A stretch of DNA of 64,000 bases, from assembly GCF_018691265.1 (NCBI RefSeq), contig NW_024881322.1, positions 8,359,989 through 8,423,988 on the forward strand, given 5' to 3'. The translations under genes and the position numbers were made by a program. The stretch's first letter is position 1. Every line of letters starts with the position of its first letter. The notes under the pieces were generated by a model. The model ran no database searches, was not told the origin of the DNA, and saw nothing but the letters and a program-made list of their open reading frames with translations. Shown piece after piece: positions 13,201 through 28,200 of this stretch. This DNA is from Tyto alba (taxonomy: Eukaryota; Chordata; Aves; Strigiformes; Tytonidae).

Positions 13201-16200
13201 ATCATTCATAATGTGATTTCTACTCACCTGCAGATGCAGTCTGTACTGCCTAGTGGGCCATTACAGCTGTGGCTTTAACTGAGATGCCAAGTGCTCTGTT
13301 AGTCTCTTGAGGCTGTAAGGTTGCATAGTCAGTTTTGAAAACTGGGATGTAAAGCCAGCATATAGTTTCCATTTTCCATCCTACACTTTCCATTTTCCAT
13401 CCTACATCTCCTTTGGCCTCTGGTGGCCTCTGCTCATTCCTTTGGAAAAAGTTTTGATTTCCTTTGAAAAAGGAAGGTTGAACATGAAAGAAGGTGACTG
13501 AGGCTTACTCCTGCCCCCTGCTTTATAGAGAACCATGTGGGGAAGGAGCTTGAGCATGCTCTCTTGTCCTCAAGAACCTTCCACAGTGTGGGATGTGGGA
13601 TGCGGTAGGTAGGGTTGCAAGAGATGCATTGAACAAGCTGGAACAGAAGTTGGAGGCTGGGTGACTGCAACTAAAATTGGGGAACAGTTCCATAAGTAGG
13701 CAGCAAAGTATGCATAAAGATGTGGAAGGGAACTCTGTTGCAATCTATCAATCCAACTTTCTGAGTTGCTGAAAATCCTACACTTCCCTTTAGAGCCTTG
13801 CAGGGGCTGTAAAGGCAGAGGTTTGTTCAGGTCAAACTTTCAGTTTTCATATTGAAGTTTGATTTGGGTTGTATTGGAATAGAATCTGGTTCTCAAATTT
13901 ACAAAGCAGCTTAGTGTCTTTAGGATGTGTGTATTTAAGGAGAAACTGTCTGAAGTTTTTCTCTTTAGTATTGGTTGACCTAGAGTCCTATAGGAGCATT
14001 TCAGAAATTAAGCAGAATAACTGTTAGAAGCAAATGATTTAGTACTGTTTTATATTTCAGTTTGGTTTTGAAGCACCACTAGACTTCCTTCAGCTGTTTG
14101 TAGTTAAATGTGTGCTTACATAAATCTCTCCCTGTGCCTACTCTCTGCATCTTTGTTAGGGAGGAGGGTTTCTTCCCACTTCTATTACTGTGGTAGCTGG
14201 GGAAGAATGTCTCTACAGTTGTTTGGTATGTTTGAAATACAGAAATGAACACTACTAGATGTGTATCACATTCTCAGTCAGCTTCCTCCAGTGTAAGTTT
14301 TTGTTCTCCTGTTCTTGCTAGTTTGTGGCAATCTTAGACCCTTGTTATGTTATAATTTGGTCTGCTAGATTGCACATCTGTTTAGCTGAAATGTGATAGA
14401 GATGTAAAACATACCAAGTACAACTGTCATTTCTCAACTGCTGAGTTTTTTTCTCTTCTATTAAGAGAAAAAGTATTATAGATTTCCCTGAGGAGAGAAT
14501 TGTGAGGTAAATGAACCTATTTTGTAGCTTAGTGGCTAGCAGCTTCATTCTTGCTAGTGTCTTCAGATTAATGATTTGATGCTACTAGCAACTTTCATAT
14601 GTGGAAGAATTGACAGATATTTTCATAACAGGAACAGATGAAGAAAATCAACAAACTCATTTATTTAGTGTCATCATAGAAGGTCAAAATCAAAATTAAA
14701 GAAACTATTAAAGCTATGGAATAAAAAAGCCGAAGTCTGAGAAATTGTCCAGTTACTTGCACAGATTAACAGTGTGCATTTGTCTTTAGAATAGCAGAGT
14801 GTGAACTGTGGTTGTCACCACTAGATGGTCCTCTCATTACAGTTATTGGTTAGTAGACTGCATCTCTAAAGCTGCATTTATACTTGAACTGATTCTACAG
14901 GTGTATTTACTGGAAGACTTAATGAAGTATAGAAAACACAAAAGCACTTTCTGAAAACCTGTATAGCTAAAAGTGTTTTATTGATTAAAACAAAATTTAT
15001 TCTGTTGGTTGTAGAACTTTAGCAAAAAGGTGAAATGAACTTGACTCTTACTTTCAGCAAAACTGTTAAGGGACCAGGGATGTGGGCAATAACAAAAAAA
15101 TCCCTTATATGTTTAGCTAGAATCTTAGACGAAGCTAATATGGGTGTTTAAAAAAAGTAAATGGAAAAAACCTACAAAGATGAAAATATAAATCAAGCAC
15201 AGTGCAGGCAGAGTTGTGACTGACAACTTTAAAAATCTGTGGCAGAGGGAAGAATTATAATACAGGACTTTGCATTTCTTTGCTGCTTTAACTTTACATT
15301 TGTCCCTTGCTGTCTCTGAACACTGGTGCTAAAATGAGGACATGAAACTATTAAGAAGTGACATAGGAAGGTCAACTATTAATTTTATATTTTAAAAATC
15401 CTGTATTGTTAGCCCATTTCAAAAATTCAACTTAATTTTTAAGTCATTGCCTTTTATGTAGAATGCATATATCTGCTTTTCATATTTCTGAACTCTTCCT
15501 CATTAGACCTGTAAGTTCAGTTTGTCCTCCAATGCTCTGATTCTAGCATATGGGTCTTTTTAGAAAGGATGATCCACAATAAACCCATGAATTAGTAGTG
15601 CTGAACACTGTTTTTCAACCAAGTGAACTCTTAACCTAGCCACAAAATGTCACAGCCCTTAATAAACAGATTGCACAGTCTTCATGTTCTACTTCAGATA
15701 TAAAGTTTAAAGAATTTGAGGTGACTATATTTTAAGCTCTTGATATAATTTATTTAAAGAAACTGAAAGTGAAAAAGCATATACCTTTATGATTTGTATT
15801 GCACCCTTACCTATGGTGAGGATGCAACTCTACAAAAATTTTACTTTATATAAACCTTTTTCATCACATAATTTTTATAAGGTCAGGTTATACTGTTATG
15901 GCATCATGCAATTATGTCACCAGAGATTGCTGTGTTAACAATTCAACTTTCATTGTATGAAGTGATGTTTGCTGATAGCTTACAATATCTTGGAAAGTCT
16001 TTTCTGTTTTCACATCTGTAGTATGTCATTCTGGGTCTTTGTAAGATACTTGAGTCAAATACCAAGTTACTGGGTAAGATTGTATCAAAGAACCTGATCA
16101 GATTGTAATGGCAAGAGTATAGTTCACATAACTCTGGTTTATATTTTTGTTTGGGAGAGAAGTGAGAAAGTTGTTGAGCATCTTAGACTTGTTTAGAAGT

Positions 16201-19200
16201 TTTGGTCACCCAAATGCAAAGCTCTCTCCTTATTACCCTGTCAGAGATCTAAATTGAGTTTCTCTAATGTGAGTGAGGATGTACTTACACTTCTGTGGTT
16301 GGTATGTGGTGCAGAGGCAGCTATGCTCGTTTTAAAACAGTGTATGTACTTAGACACAGCATGAGATGTGATGGTTTAGAAGTCTAGTTTGTATCCTGGA
16401 CAGCATTTCTCAAATACTTTCTGTGAAATATCAAGATGCTTCAGGACAAGTAAATAAAATTTAAAATGTTATACCAAGCTGGTAAACTCTAAGTGATGGA
16501 ACTTAATCTGGCTGATTGAAAGTCACTGCTAATTGAAAGCTTCTGATAAGTGAGTTGCATGTTTTGACACTGTTTAAATAATGGAATAGAATGAATCAAG
16601 TGAATTGGGTATATAAGTGTATTGCAGCAGTGTGCATCCAGTTCAGTTCTTCAGGCATAAATCTGATATTAATCTAGAAATAGTCAAGCCTTATTAAGCA
16701 TTATTCTACATATTGTTTATTCTTAATTAAAGTTAAAACAATGTTTATTGAAAAACAGATTTTTTTTTTGTTAGCTATGTAGTGATTAGATTTTGAGCCA
16801 GTATTGTTAAATTTTGTGATTGACATAATTTGATCATAGTTTTGATCTATTCTTAAATTTTCTGTTTAGTTCCACTGAAATCATGTAGGTTTAGTTCTTT
16901 TAATTAAAATAATGCTGAATTGGATCTGTTCTAGCTGTGCAGGAATTTTGGTTAATCAATTTACCAGTGTTGACTTCAATTATATGAAACAACGGCAGTG
17001 AGCTATCATCATGCAGTAATATTAAAACTTATTATACATGGGTAATCACTCAGAGGTAGTTGAGATAATTATCTGGAGATAATTGTCAACTGCTTGCTTA
17101 AGAATCTCATGAATTTTCATGTTGGTACAGTAGAAAATTTGCAAGAAATTGGCATTAGGCAAAACTAATTTTTTGACTCAGTACAAATAAATTAGTATTA
17201 ATGATTAATTTTTATAGCATTTTTCTAATGTGATGTTTAGATAGTTAGTGCTGAAGTTATCTTAATTTTGTACCTACAACATACAGAAATAAACTCTGTC
17301 CTGTGCCTTGACTTTGTCTTGTTCACACTGAGGGTATTTAGACATGGTGTGTTGTCTGACGCTTAAAGAAATCTGAGAAAGAGACACTAACTTGGGAAAT
17401 CACTGTCATTCCTACATTACCAGTTTCTGTTGAATGGATTACAACTCAGCTAGTTTATAGCCCTTAGCCTAAGTCCTTCTACATCCTGAGAAAGAGTCAA
17501 TATATTACTTGTGTCTGACTGTTCTTAAAAAGATAGATTTACTAATGCCTGCTTGTAAGAAATGATGGTATTATGCTCTTATGTAGTAAAAAGAAAGTGC
17601 CCTTACTACTACTTTGAAAAAGTGTGCAGATCAGGCCACAATGTTATTCTTTGCCTTGTTTGCCTTGAATCAGATGTGGGGAAAGTATATGCAATAAATT
17701 TCTGCTGAAATGATACAAAGAATGGAGAAGTGCTTTAAAATAAAAACAAACCCACTATTACTTGGAGTTTAGGTAGCTTTACAGATTATCACATCAATTT
17801 CCTGTGGTCAATTGTGAATTAGACTGAATGCCGGGCAGGGTAGTAGCTCATATATGAATAAACAACAGTGTATAAGGACTGAATACTAAAATTCTATGCT
17901 TTGAGGACTGGTGCATGAAGTGCAGGTTTCCTGAGCTGTCTGAGTGCTTAGGAAGTGTGTGAGTGATCACGCACTGTAACAGGAGGATGACCTTTCCCAG
18001 GTGATGGTTGAGTTCTGTGATTGTGCTCCAGGGTGTAAGTGGTAATTAAGGTGGGTGTATGAACATTCTCAACACTTCCAGTTTTCTTCTTCAATTTATG
18101 TTAAAATTTTGCCTTCTACTTAAGAAGTGAAGAAACAGCATATTGGTAGCTTACCAGTGGGACACACAACTACTGGGTCGCTCTTGAATAGAATACTTAC
18201 TATATTTAGTGACAGAGAGAAAGCATAGTTTAATAACCTTGGTTTCTTAGTTGCTGAGTTATTTTTGAATCATGTTCACTTATAGATAATGGCTTTGTAT
18301 TTTCACTGGAAAAGCAATATTACTATTTTGTGCAATTACACAAAATATACTTGCATTATCTAATAATTAAATAAACAGTGAATTCACCCTGTTTTTATAT
18401 AACCTCTTCAAATTGGTTGATAAATATTTTAGAATTGGATCCTCATAATAATGCACAGGTTTTGGAATATATTTTTTTAATCTGAAACCTTAATGCCTTA
18501 AGTTGTCTTCCAGAATAGTTCAGATTTATTTGAAGTTGTTCAATGGATACTGTACCAATAAAAGGAAATAATAAAACAATAACAAAGGGAAGGAAAAAAG
18601 AAAATACAACTTTGACATGAAAAAGTTACAAGCAAAAAAGTGTGAAAATACCTTAAACTTATCTTTTTCTCAGCAAATAGCCTTGAATTCATTTTACTTT
18701 TATTATAGCACTGGCCTAGAGGCAAAGTATGTTTGAGTGTTACAACAAAGAGGGTGCTATACGGAGGAATTTTTTTAATAATGAAATACAACATATGTGT
18801 AAACCATGCAACCTTGTAACAGGAAACTTTGTAAGAAGGGTAGACGGTGCTTAGCTTTTCAACAATTCTGCAAGAATGAATTTTATTAGGTGTTAGTCAG
18901 AAAAAAAATTATCAGCTGAGTTTTATGCTGTAAGGTTAAATGATTCTTATGACTATGTTTAAATACAGCAGCAGTATAAATCTGGACTTTGATTTATTGT
19001 CTAGTTCTGTTAAGGAGCAGAAGGTTTAACTGTTACCTTCCTTTTAAATTGCTTCTGGATAAGGACAGATTATTTGAAAGGCTTGGTCATAATTCATTTT
19101 TTCATGGAGTAGATCTGCTGATGACTACTTCTAAATGGTTTCTCATGTGACTTTGAAAACCTGTTAGTGGTTTTTTTTTTGTTTTTTTTTTGTTTTTTTA

Positions 19201-22200
19201 ATAATGGAGTTAGAACCTCTTCTCTAAATTGAATATGTGAATGGGAAAATAAGCAAGGAAAACACTCTCTGAATCTCTTGGCATCCTTTTCTTTTCACCT
19301 CAATTTCTTTTAACAGTGATGAGTAAGATCATGGCCTAACTGCAGTAGAAACTCCCATTGCCTTCAGTATGCCAGAACTTAGCTTCAATTATAAATTGCT
19401 AGATACATCACTTAATCTGCATTTAATTTAAATAAAGCACTGTAATTAAAATGAAGTAAAGCCAGTTGTAGAAATACATAACTTTGGAAGCAGTTGTATA
19501 TGTAAGTGAAAGACTTGATTTTAAACCTTTGACAGATTTTATATGATACTTTTTCTAATTTCTTTTGTTGAAGTATGGTACCCAAATGTGTGCAGTCACT
19601 GTGCATTGGTAGCATAAAATGTTTTGTATCTTGCATGTGAGGTTATGGCTTCTGCTGTACTCCTGCCAAGAATCGGTGAGTGCCAAACAGAACAATAATT
19701 ACCTCATATGTTTTTAATAGCACATATATATTAATAATGACCCAATCTTGCATTTGTCTTTTTGGTGACATATTGTTGACTCATATTTAATTCATCATCC
19801 TACTCTAATCCCCAGATTCTTCTTCTTAGTGCTATTGCCTGCCATTCTTTGGTTTCCTGTGAGACAATTGTCTGAGATCATATCAGATGTTTTACTTAAG
19901 TTTAGAGATGCTGTCTCTAAAGTTTAGAAATGCAGTATATATTAATACCCTGTCTAATAAATAGTTTGGCATGATGAATTTTCTATTACTTGAAACCTAT
20001 GTATAGCTTTATTATTTACATACGTACTTTCTTATTAAATGTTCCAGCATTTCATGTGAATGCATTTGTCTATCAGATTTGTTTGCTGCCTCATATTTTT
20101 CCATCCAAAAGAATGCATTTTTAATTTCTAACTATTTAGTTTCTTTTGTCTTCTCAAAGGGTGTTTCAGAAATGTGTATGTGTAGTTTTTGTTTGTTTTG
20201 CTGGGGCTCATCTGTGACTAGTCCATTACCAAAAAGTCTCTGATGTATAGAAATTTATTTGGAAGGTCACCAAGCCATTTTTAGTTGTTTTTTTCTAGAG
20301 GGATGAAATGTACCTTGCACAAGCTATGATGCTCTCTACTAATTTTACTTTGGTTCAAGTCTTTGATATTAGAAATCACTCCACTACATTATTCAGGAGG
20401 GATTTTCTTGGAGATTTTACATAGTGATGAGTAGGTCTGAGTGTATCCTTCAAGCACAGAAAAGAATGCAAAGCAAAGACAGTGTATACTGTTTGTCTGT
20501 ATCAGAAGTGAAAGGGAACAAACTGGCAAGAGTAATAAAAATTAGTGAAAATGTGACAAGGTAGTCTTACTTCAGATTGATGAGGAGAATTCTAACTTTG
20601 TGGTATCCAGTTGGTGCTAATCATGGTCACGACTTGTTCTAGTCCATGTTGATAGGTTTATCATTGGGAAACTTGGACAACTGTGCACATACAGATGAAT
20701 AAGATTTTAAAAAAAGTCACCAAATAACTAGAAAATCAAGAAGCTGGAAAAAATGAAAATTCTTGGTAGACTTCGGTTTATACACTTGTTTTGTATAGGA
20801 CTGCCATGTTTTCCCCTGGTTGGTAATGCAAGCTTTGGTCAATGAGACTTGAGCTTACATTAATAATAGTTCTTGCTAAGTAACAGAGACTCTGCCTGTT
20901 GGAAGTTTAAGGGCTGGTGTTGTATAATGCTGTCATTTCAAGTGGCAAAGTTTTAAAGTTTTAGGGGAAACTGGACAATTCTGAAGGATTTAAAAAAGCA
21001 ATCCAGCATAAAAAAAAGTTTAACAGACAAAAAATAAATTTTTGAGTTATTGGATTCAAAATTAATTTTTTAAACAAAATTAATTTGTAACTTCACCATG
21101 CATTGCTGTGGTTGTCTGTTCTGTTGCCCCTCGTATAAGGTCAGATCAGAAGAGAGTGTTCATAACTTAAGGAAATAATGCTACAGCCTTGCTAAGTTTC
21201 TGCATTTCTCTAACATGACTGAGTCTGATTATGAGCATGGTTTAATAAAGATAAACATAAATAACTCCCCCAAAATGTATTTGGTGACTATAGTGAATAA
21301 AAAGAACAAAGAAGGATTACAGCAGAAATGAAATGTACACAGCTGCTCTGTAGTATGATGATTGGAATGAAAATGTGTGTCATCTTGCTTACCTGAAAAA
21401 GTACGAAAATAATATTTTGCAAGGTTAGTGGCAAAGTTATAAGATCATTTGAGTATTTAGTATGCTTCCAACAGTCTTAAAACACAAGATAACAAATTGT
21501 TCCCACTTGTTAAATCTATTGCTGAGATTGCCAAAAAGGAAACCAATAGAGATGGTGATTTTTTTTTGATAGAGATGTAATTCACTGACTCATTTGACCA
21601 CAAAGTAAGAGTTAGTTCTTTTTGTATGTTGATTACTAGCCTAGGATATATATAGACAAATAATCTGAATGTGAAAAGTGGCTGCATTTTATTGGTGTTT
21701 TTGAGGGTATTTAGTCAAGCTGTTTATTTCTAATTTTAATGGGATATTTGAAACTTGTTGAAGCTGTATAGGTGTTCTACCTAAAATTCTGTAAACTTCT
21801 GATTTTGCATTGTAAGCTTCAGACTGTTAGGCTTTGTTATAAACTATATATAATGGGTTCTTTGGATGTGACTTCAGTTATTATGGAGAGCATTCTTCAG
21901 CAAATATTTTCAACAATAGCTCAAAAAATTAGTAAAGAATTAAAGAGCTTTTGGAAGTGTTTAGGAATTATGAAGCTTCTTACTCTAAGGAGACTAGAAA
22001 TGGAGAAGTAGGAGAAAAGGGGGAATTTCACTGGGTTCTAGCAGTCTGGTTAGAAGTTTGCAGGTGTGTCTTAAATGGAACTTTAAAGATACTAGATTTA
22101 TTGTATGATGGTGACTTAAGATCCTACTGATAACTTCTGAAAGTATGTAAAATATTGCAAAATAGGGCCTATGTTCACCTTCAGTTGAGCTCAATGAGAG

Positions 22201-25200
22201 GTCTACTATTGATTTGTGATTCATTAAAAGCATCCATGTGCTTTAACTATTCAGTCAAAGGCTATTGATTTGTAAGGGCAACTGCTGACAGTACTTGTCT
22301 TATTTCATTTGTATTTGTGGGAGAATTGCTTCTTCAGTAAGACGTTCTATAATATTTATATAATGTATGATAGGGGTACAGCACCAGATGAAGGCAGCTT
22401 GACATTGTAAAAGTTCAGACTTGAATTTTTTGTACCTTCTTTAGAAAAAGTCAGTACTGTATGTCAGTACTGTAATGCCTCTAAGAATGCAGGGGCTTCA
22501 AAGAAGATTTCTGCAGTTGCCAGGGCTAGAAAAGTAGTTACTCAACAAGTTAATACAAGAAACAGAATTTAAGGAAAAAGAAAGAATTCTACCATTTCTT
22601 CATGTATCATCATTATTCAGGCTACATCTATGCATACAGCCATTCTTCCATGCACAGCTAATGTTCTTTTTCAAGACCCACTCTATTTATACTGTCTATA
22701 ATTAATCTGCTGTGTTGAAAAAGAACAACCTTGTATGATACTGCTTTCTCAGCTGTCTGAACATTTTTCCTGAGACTATTACTTGCACTAGATAGAAACA
22801 CCTACTTTTGAATGTGGGGAAAAAAAATATTTGCTTAATATGCAGGTTGTAATAAACAAATTTTAGTACTGTAATCTGTTGAGGGGAGGAGACTTTACCT
22901 CTCACATGTACACAGTGCCAAATACCAGGTTTATTTCAGTAGGAACTTTTATGTGCTGGATGTTGCAGCTATGATACTTTTGGATCTCTATACTGCATGT
23001 TAGTCTTTTGTGCTCCTTTAAACCATACTAGTGCTTTTCCTAAGGGTCTTTCCGCCACCTCAGGTCAATGAGGTTTAAAGGGATCATTCCCAAGTTGTGT
23101 AATGTAACATTTGTAATCTTCTGTGGGAAGAGTTGGATCAAGAATAAAGGAGTATATCACAGGTCTCTAAAGGATTGTGCAAGTGAGGGGATGATTGGCC
23201 TTTGGAGATGCTGGAATAGTTCAACGTTTCCTTTCCATCTAATATCCTCCTTTTGCTTCATGTCAGGTAGAAATCTGCAAGTGGTTAGGTAGAGAGAATA
23301 CAGTATGATGGCTGAGAGAAGCAAAAAGATTCTTTTTCTCATGGCAGCTCTGACTGCATGCTTTACTGTGTCTTGTACAGGGAGGCTTCTTACAGAGTGG
23401 GGTTTTGCAGAGAGAGCATCTCTTGTACTGGGACTTGTAAACATGTTTTACTGCAATATGCGAATATCCAGAAGGGATTAGGAAATAATTAAATGTAACA
23501 TAATTAGAATAAGGGTTTTAAACACTTTCCTTAGTTTCTCTTAAACTTATATCCACTTCTCTATTTTTATTTCCTTCTTGTTGGAATGATTTTTCAATTC
23601 CAGCAGAAAAGCACTTAGTCAATCTCAGCTGGAACATAAGTACACTTTGTGCATCGTTTGGGATGGGTACATGCACTAACATTGAGTGATGCAGGGCATT
23701 TTTCCTTTTCCTTTTTATGTGTGTTCAGGGTATTGCACTGCCTTGGCCATGCTGTGAGATCCTCTGGCCTCCTATGAATGGCTGCAGCTGAAGTCCTGAA
23801 CTTTGATCCCTTCGGTAGTAATGCAACGAGCAGCCACGAGACCACCAAGCTAGTCAAGTCAGAGTTCTTTCTGAATGTATGCTGACATATTCTTCCTGCT
23901 TTGGGTTAGGGAAGTAACCTAAAACTTGCCTTTTACTAGGCACGTACATTGTTTTAAGAACTGCCCAGCATAATTTCAAATGATTTTTCCATTAGTCAGA
24001 AGTGATTCCTGAAGTGCTTTTCTCACAGTTGACCCAGATCTGTTTTGCTTCAGGAGCTACACTCAGCAACAAGTTGAGTTCTCCAAAATGGGTTTGAAAT
24101 GGACACCATTTCTCTATACTGTGAGAAATTTATGAGGGAAAATTTCAATGATGAAGGAAAAGGAAAATGTATTTACTTGTTTCAAGTCAGGACAGTACTT
24201 TCTCTTCGGGTGTGTGGAAGTACAGTTTGTGTGCATTGTTTCACTGGTCAGTGCTTTGTGGATTTAACTTTTCTTTTATCATATTGAAAAAACATTTCCC
24301 ATGTGTCATTAAAGGGCTCCTGGGTTCCCGAGTGCCTTAGAAATGCCAATTTATCTTTTAATTATATTTCATTGATGCTTCCTTCCACACCAGGCTTTTG
24401 ACTGAAGCTTTTAATTATCACTGAAGGCGATAAAGTTACCTCTGCTGATGCCTTCCTAAAATCTGTAACTTCATGAAGCTTCTTCTGATTTCTAATTTAT
24501 CCCATTTGATACTGTAGTTTTCATTGCATGATTTCACATGGTGCTCAGGCCTTGTGATTACATAATGTACTTTTTATGAAAATGATTTTTGTGCCAGAGG
24601 GGAGGCACAGAGTAGAGGAAATCATTAACATGCAAAAAACTTGAGCTCCAAAATAGCTTTAATTAGAAGCTTATTTGAAAGAGCTACCACCTGCCTCTCA
24701 TTTTGGCTTTGTATTAGCTCTAAAAATACGTTGTGGTTTACAAGTGTGACGTAAATGTATTCATAGCATGCTAGAGTAACAAAGCTACAAAACAACGGTA
24801 GCTGGACTTGTGCTTGAAAGTAACACTTTCTGGCTGAGGGACATTTCTCCTGAGACACAAGCTGCTGAAACTATGTAGAGTACACTAAGTGATTCCATCT
24901 GATCTGCAGAAAACACTATGGGTTATATTTTCACTTTATAAATATGTCACTGGTAAAGCCAACTGGCTGTAATAACCTTTTTTGAAATGGACACTTCTGG
25001 CTGAGTTTTTGGAAGATTGCATTTCTTAAAGTGAAACATAAAAACTCCATTCACTAGCTACACGTTAAAAACAAATGGCCAAAGGAAATAACTTGACCTA
25101 TAAAAAGCTGGGAAATACACAATTTAATTTTCTTTAATTATGCTTTACATGTAATAGTTTGGATAACTGGAGTTGCATCCACTAGTACAAGGTAGTTAAA

Positions 25201-28200
25201 ACCCAAATTTGAAAATTAGTGAGCAGTAACAACACAAATATGATGAACAAAATGGTAGGTATATTAAGAAGTGATGCTGTACTCTTAAAGGCAAAAAGAG
25301 TGATTACTGATTCAATCTTAGCTGCTTTATGTTTGTTTCTTCGGACAGTACGGCTGCAGTATGCTTGAAAATCATTGAAATGCTCAAATGTACTTGTTAT
25401 ATTATGTCATGTCATATTCCACTGCATCACTACTGTTAAAACAGGAGATAATTTTACCATGATATTTGTGCGTGATTAGGGATTATGAATGTTAAAGATG
25501 AATGCTTCCATGTTTGATATGACATGTAGCTTCATATATATTGCAGAAGGTGCTATATCTTTTTCTAGTAATCATTTTTATGATGTGATAAAATTGGTAA
25601 GAATAAGATTGATATTTATAATTTATATAAGAGCAGAAGTTATTACTACTTGTTACTTAAGCAGTAACACCTCAACACTTCTACTGATGTTTACTTTTTT
25701 GCTATTTGAATTGTAATATGTCTATTAGATTACCATGGCATATCAATTATCTCTGCTGTAATGTTTGTCTTTTAAATGTCACCAGAAGAATAGCAATTAA
25801 CAACTAAATTGTATATTTTAGACAAGCTTAAACCCTGAAGGCTGTGGTCAGAAGATGTCTAAAATACAGATTTCTCACTACCATCAGTATAACCATAAGT
25901 ACCTGAAATTTAATTCTATTACAAAATATATAAGATTTCTGTGTTAGTAAGGACATTCACTTTACAATTAACTGTCTTTTAATCTTATGATATATCAAGC
26001 AATATTTAGAACTTTTCAGAAAGATAGAATAGCAACATGTCAATATTTTAAACATAATTACTGTTATAATTTTTTGGTGACTTAAATTATGCACCTTTTT
26101 TTTTTTTCTGGTTTTACCTATATCTTTCTAAGGAAGAAAAGGTGAAAAATAAGAAGCCTTAAGAAACAAAGAACAAATGTGTTTTGCTACTGTGCCTTTA
26201 AGAAAGTTTTTCAAGCTGATATCTGTAATTTTTTTGTCTTCAGGTTTCAGGTACCAGGAAAGCTACACATTGAAAGTTAGGGTTCTGGAAATAGGGTAAA
26301 CAGCTGAAGCTTTCTTCTGTAGTGCACTGCTGATGGTAGGAAAGTTCATAGGAAACTGGAAGAGGAGTTGAAGATTCTCTATACCCAGACTTACAGGGTT
26401 GTATTCTTGATAAAGGTGTAAAATAGAAGTGGAACTGAACTGTTAGCTAATGTAAAGTATTGAGAGGGTTTTCAGTATGCCTTCGATTGCTGAGTGTGAA
26501 CATATGTGGATTTGAGGTAACAGATATAGAATAACTGTTGTCACATGGACACCTGGATTGTGAAGCACTATTTTCTTTGCAAACCAAATAAAAATGCCAC
26601 TAGTTCTTTCTACTGGCCAATAACTATACTTCAAGATAACGATACCGAAGAGACTGTGGTGACAACCAGTGGGCTAGCACCTTTTACTAGTTATCAGTGT
26701 TTGTACAAGTTTCTCAGAGTACTTTTACTGGTTACTCATGATTTTATACAGTTGACTAAATCATACTTCTAGATTATACCAGCAAGTGTGATAATGTCAG
26801 CAACTGTTGGGAAGTAGAAGCTGGGTATAACTGATAGCATACCAGTGCAAAACATTTCATGTTTCTCTAATGGTTTCCACTGTTTGCTGATCAGGAGGAT
26901 GTGGTAAGACTACATCTTGTGAAATTTCACAGTCTAGAGGAACAGATACCTACCATAGTGCCTTGGAGTAGATCAGAGGTGAAAGACAGAATGCCTTTTT
27001 TGAATGCCTTATTTGAATTCCCTTGACATCATCTAGTCCAATCCCACTTCCCAGGCAGGTTCAGCTGCTGGCCAGAGGTGGAGTCACGAGAGTTATGCTG
27101 CCTTCTGGGAGCTAAGGTCTGAGATGTTGCCAAGAGGGTGCCACAACTTGTCAAGAGCACAGACTACTATCCATTGCTACTTTCATGTGGACATGAATGA
27201 CACTTCAAGCTGGAACGTGGGCAGAATCCAGGAAGACTACAAAGCCCTGGGGGTGCAAGAGAAAAATATTGGTGCTGAAGTTATCTTTTCTTCCATTTTA
27301 CCAGTCAGAGGAAAAAGTGTGGCCAGAAATAGTTGTATAATGCAAATCAACTTCTGGCTTTGTGGCTGGTGCTGTTGTGAGGGTTTTGTCTTTTATGACA
27401 ATGGGACATTCTTCAATGACTGTAGCCTGCTAGGGAGAGACACCTGTCTAGAAGAGACAAGGGGATCTTTGGCAACAGGCTGGCCAACTTGGTGAGGTGG
27501 GCTTTAAACTGAAGGACTCGGACAGCGGGGTCCAAAGTGGCAATACTCACACCACTGCAACCAACTGGAGAATAAGCCAGGCCAACCAGAGCAGTGAGAG
27601 ATGTTCCATAGCTGCCTCCCAAGATGTGAGCCAGAAGACTAACCACCTAAAGTGTATGTATACCAATGCATGCAGCCTGGGGAACAAACAGGAGGAACTG
27701 GAGCTCCATGCCCAGTCAGAAAGTTATGATATCATAAGAGTAACTCAAACATGGTGGGACAGTTTCCATGACTGGAGGATTGCAATGGATGGTGACAGGC
27801 TGTTTTGTAAAGGCAGGCAGGGAAGAAGAGGTGGAGGAGTCGTGCTTTATGTTAAAGAGAACCTTGAATATGTAGAAGTCTACTACAACAATTGTGGAAA
27901 CCCTATTGAATGGTTTTGTGTCAAAAACAGAGGGGTTGTCTCTGTTGTGGTTTGAGCTCAGAGGGCAACTGAGCACCACGCAGCTGCTCACTCCTCCCTT
28001 CCCTCCCAGTGATGAGAAGGGACAAATAAGCCAGGCTTGGGGTTCAAGTTAGGACTGGGGTGGGCAGACCACCCATTATGGTCAAGGGCAAAAGGCACAC
28101 TTGTTAGGGGAAGGAGAAAAAAAAAGAACATACATTTATTACAGACACTAACAAGACTTCACAGAGTAGGACAGTGAGAAACATTGACACATCTTGAGAA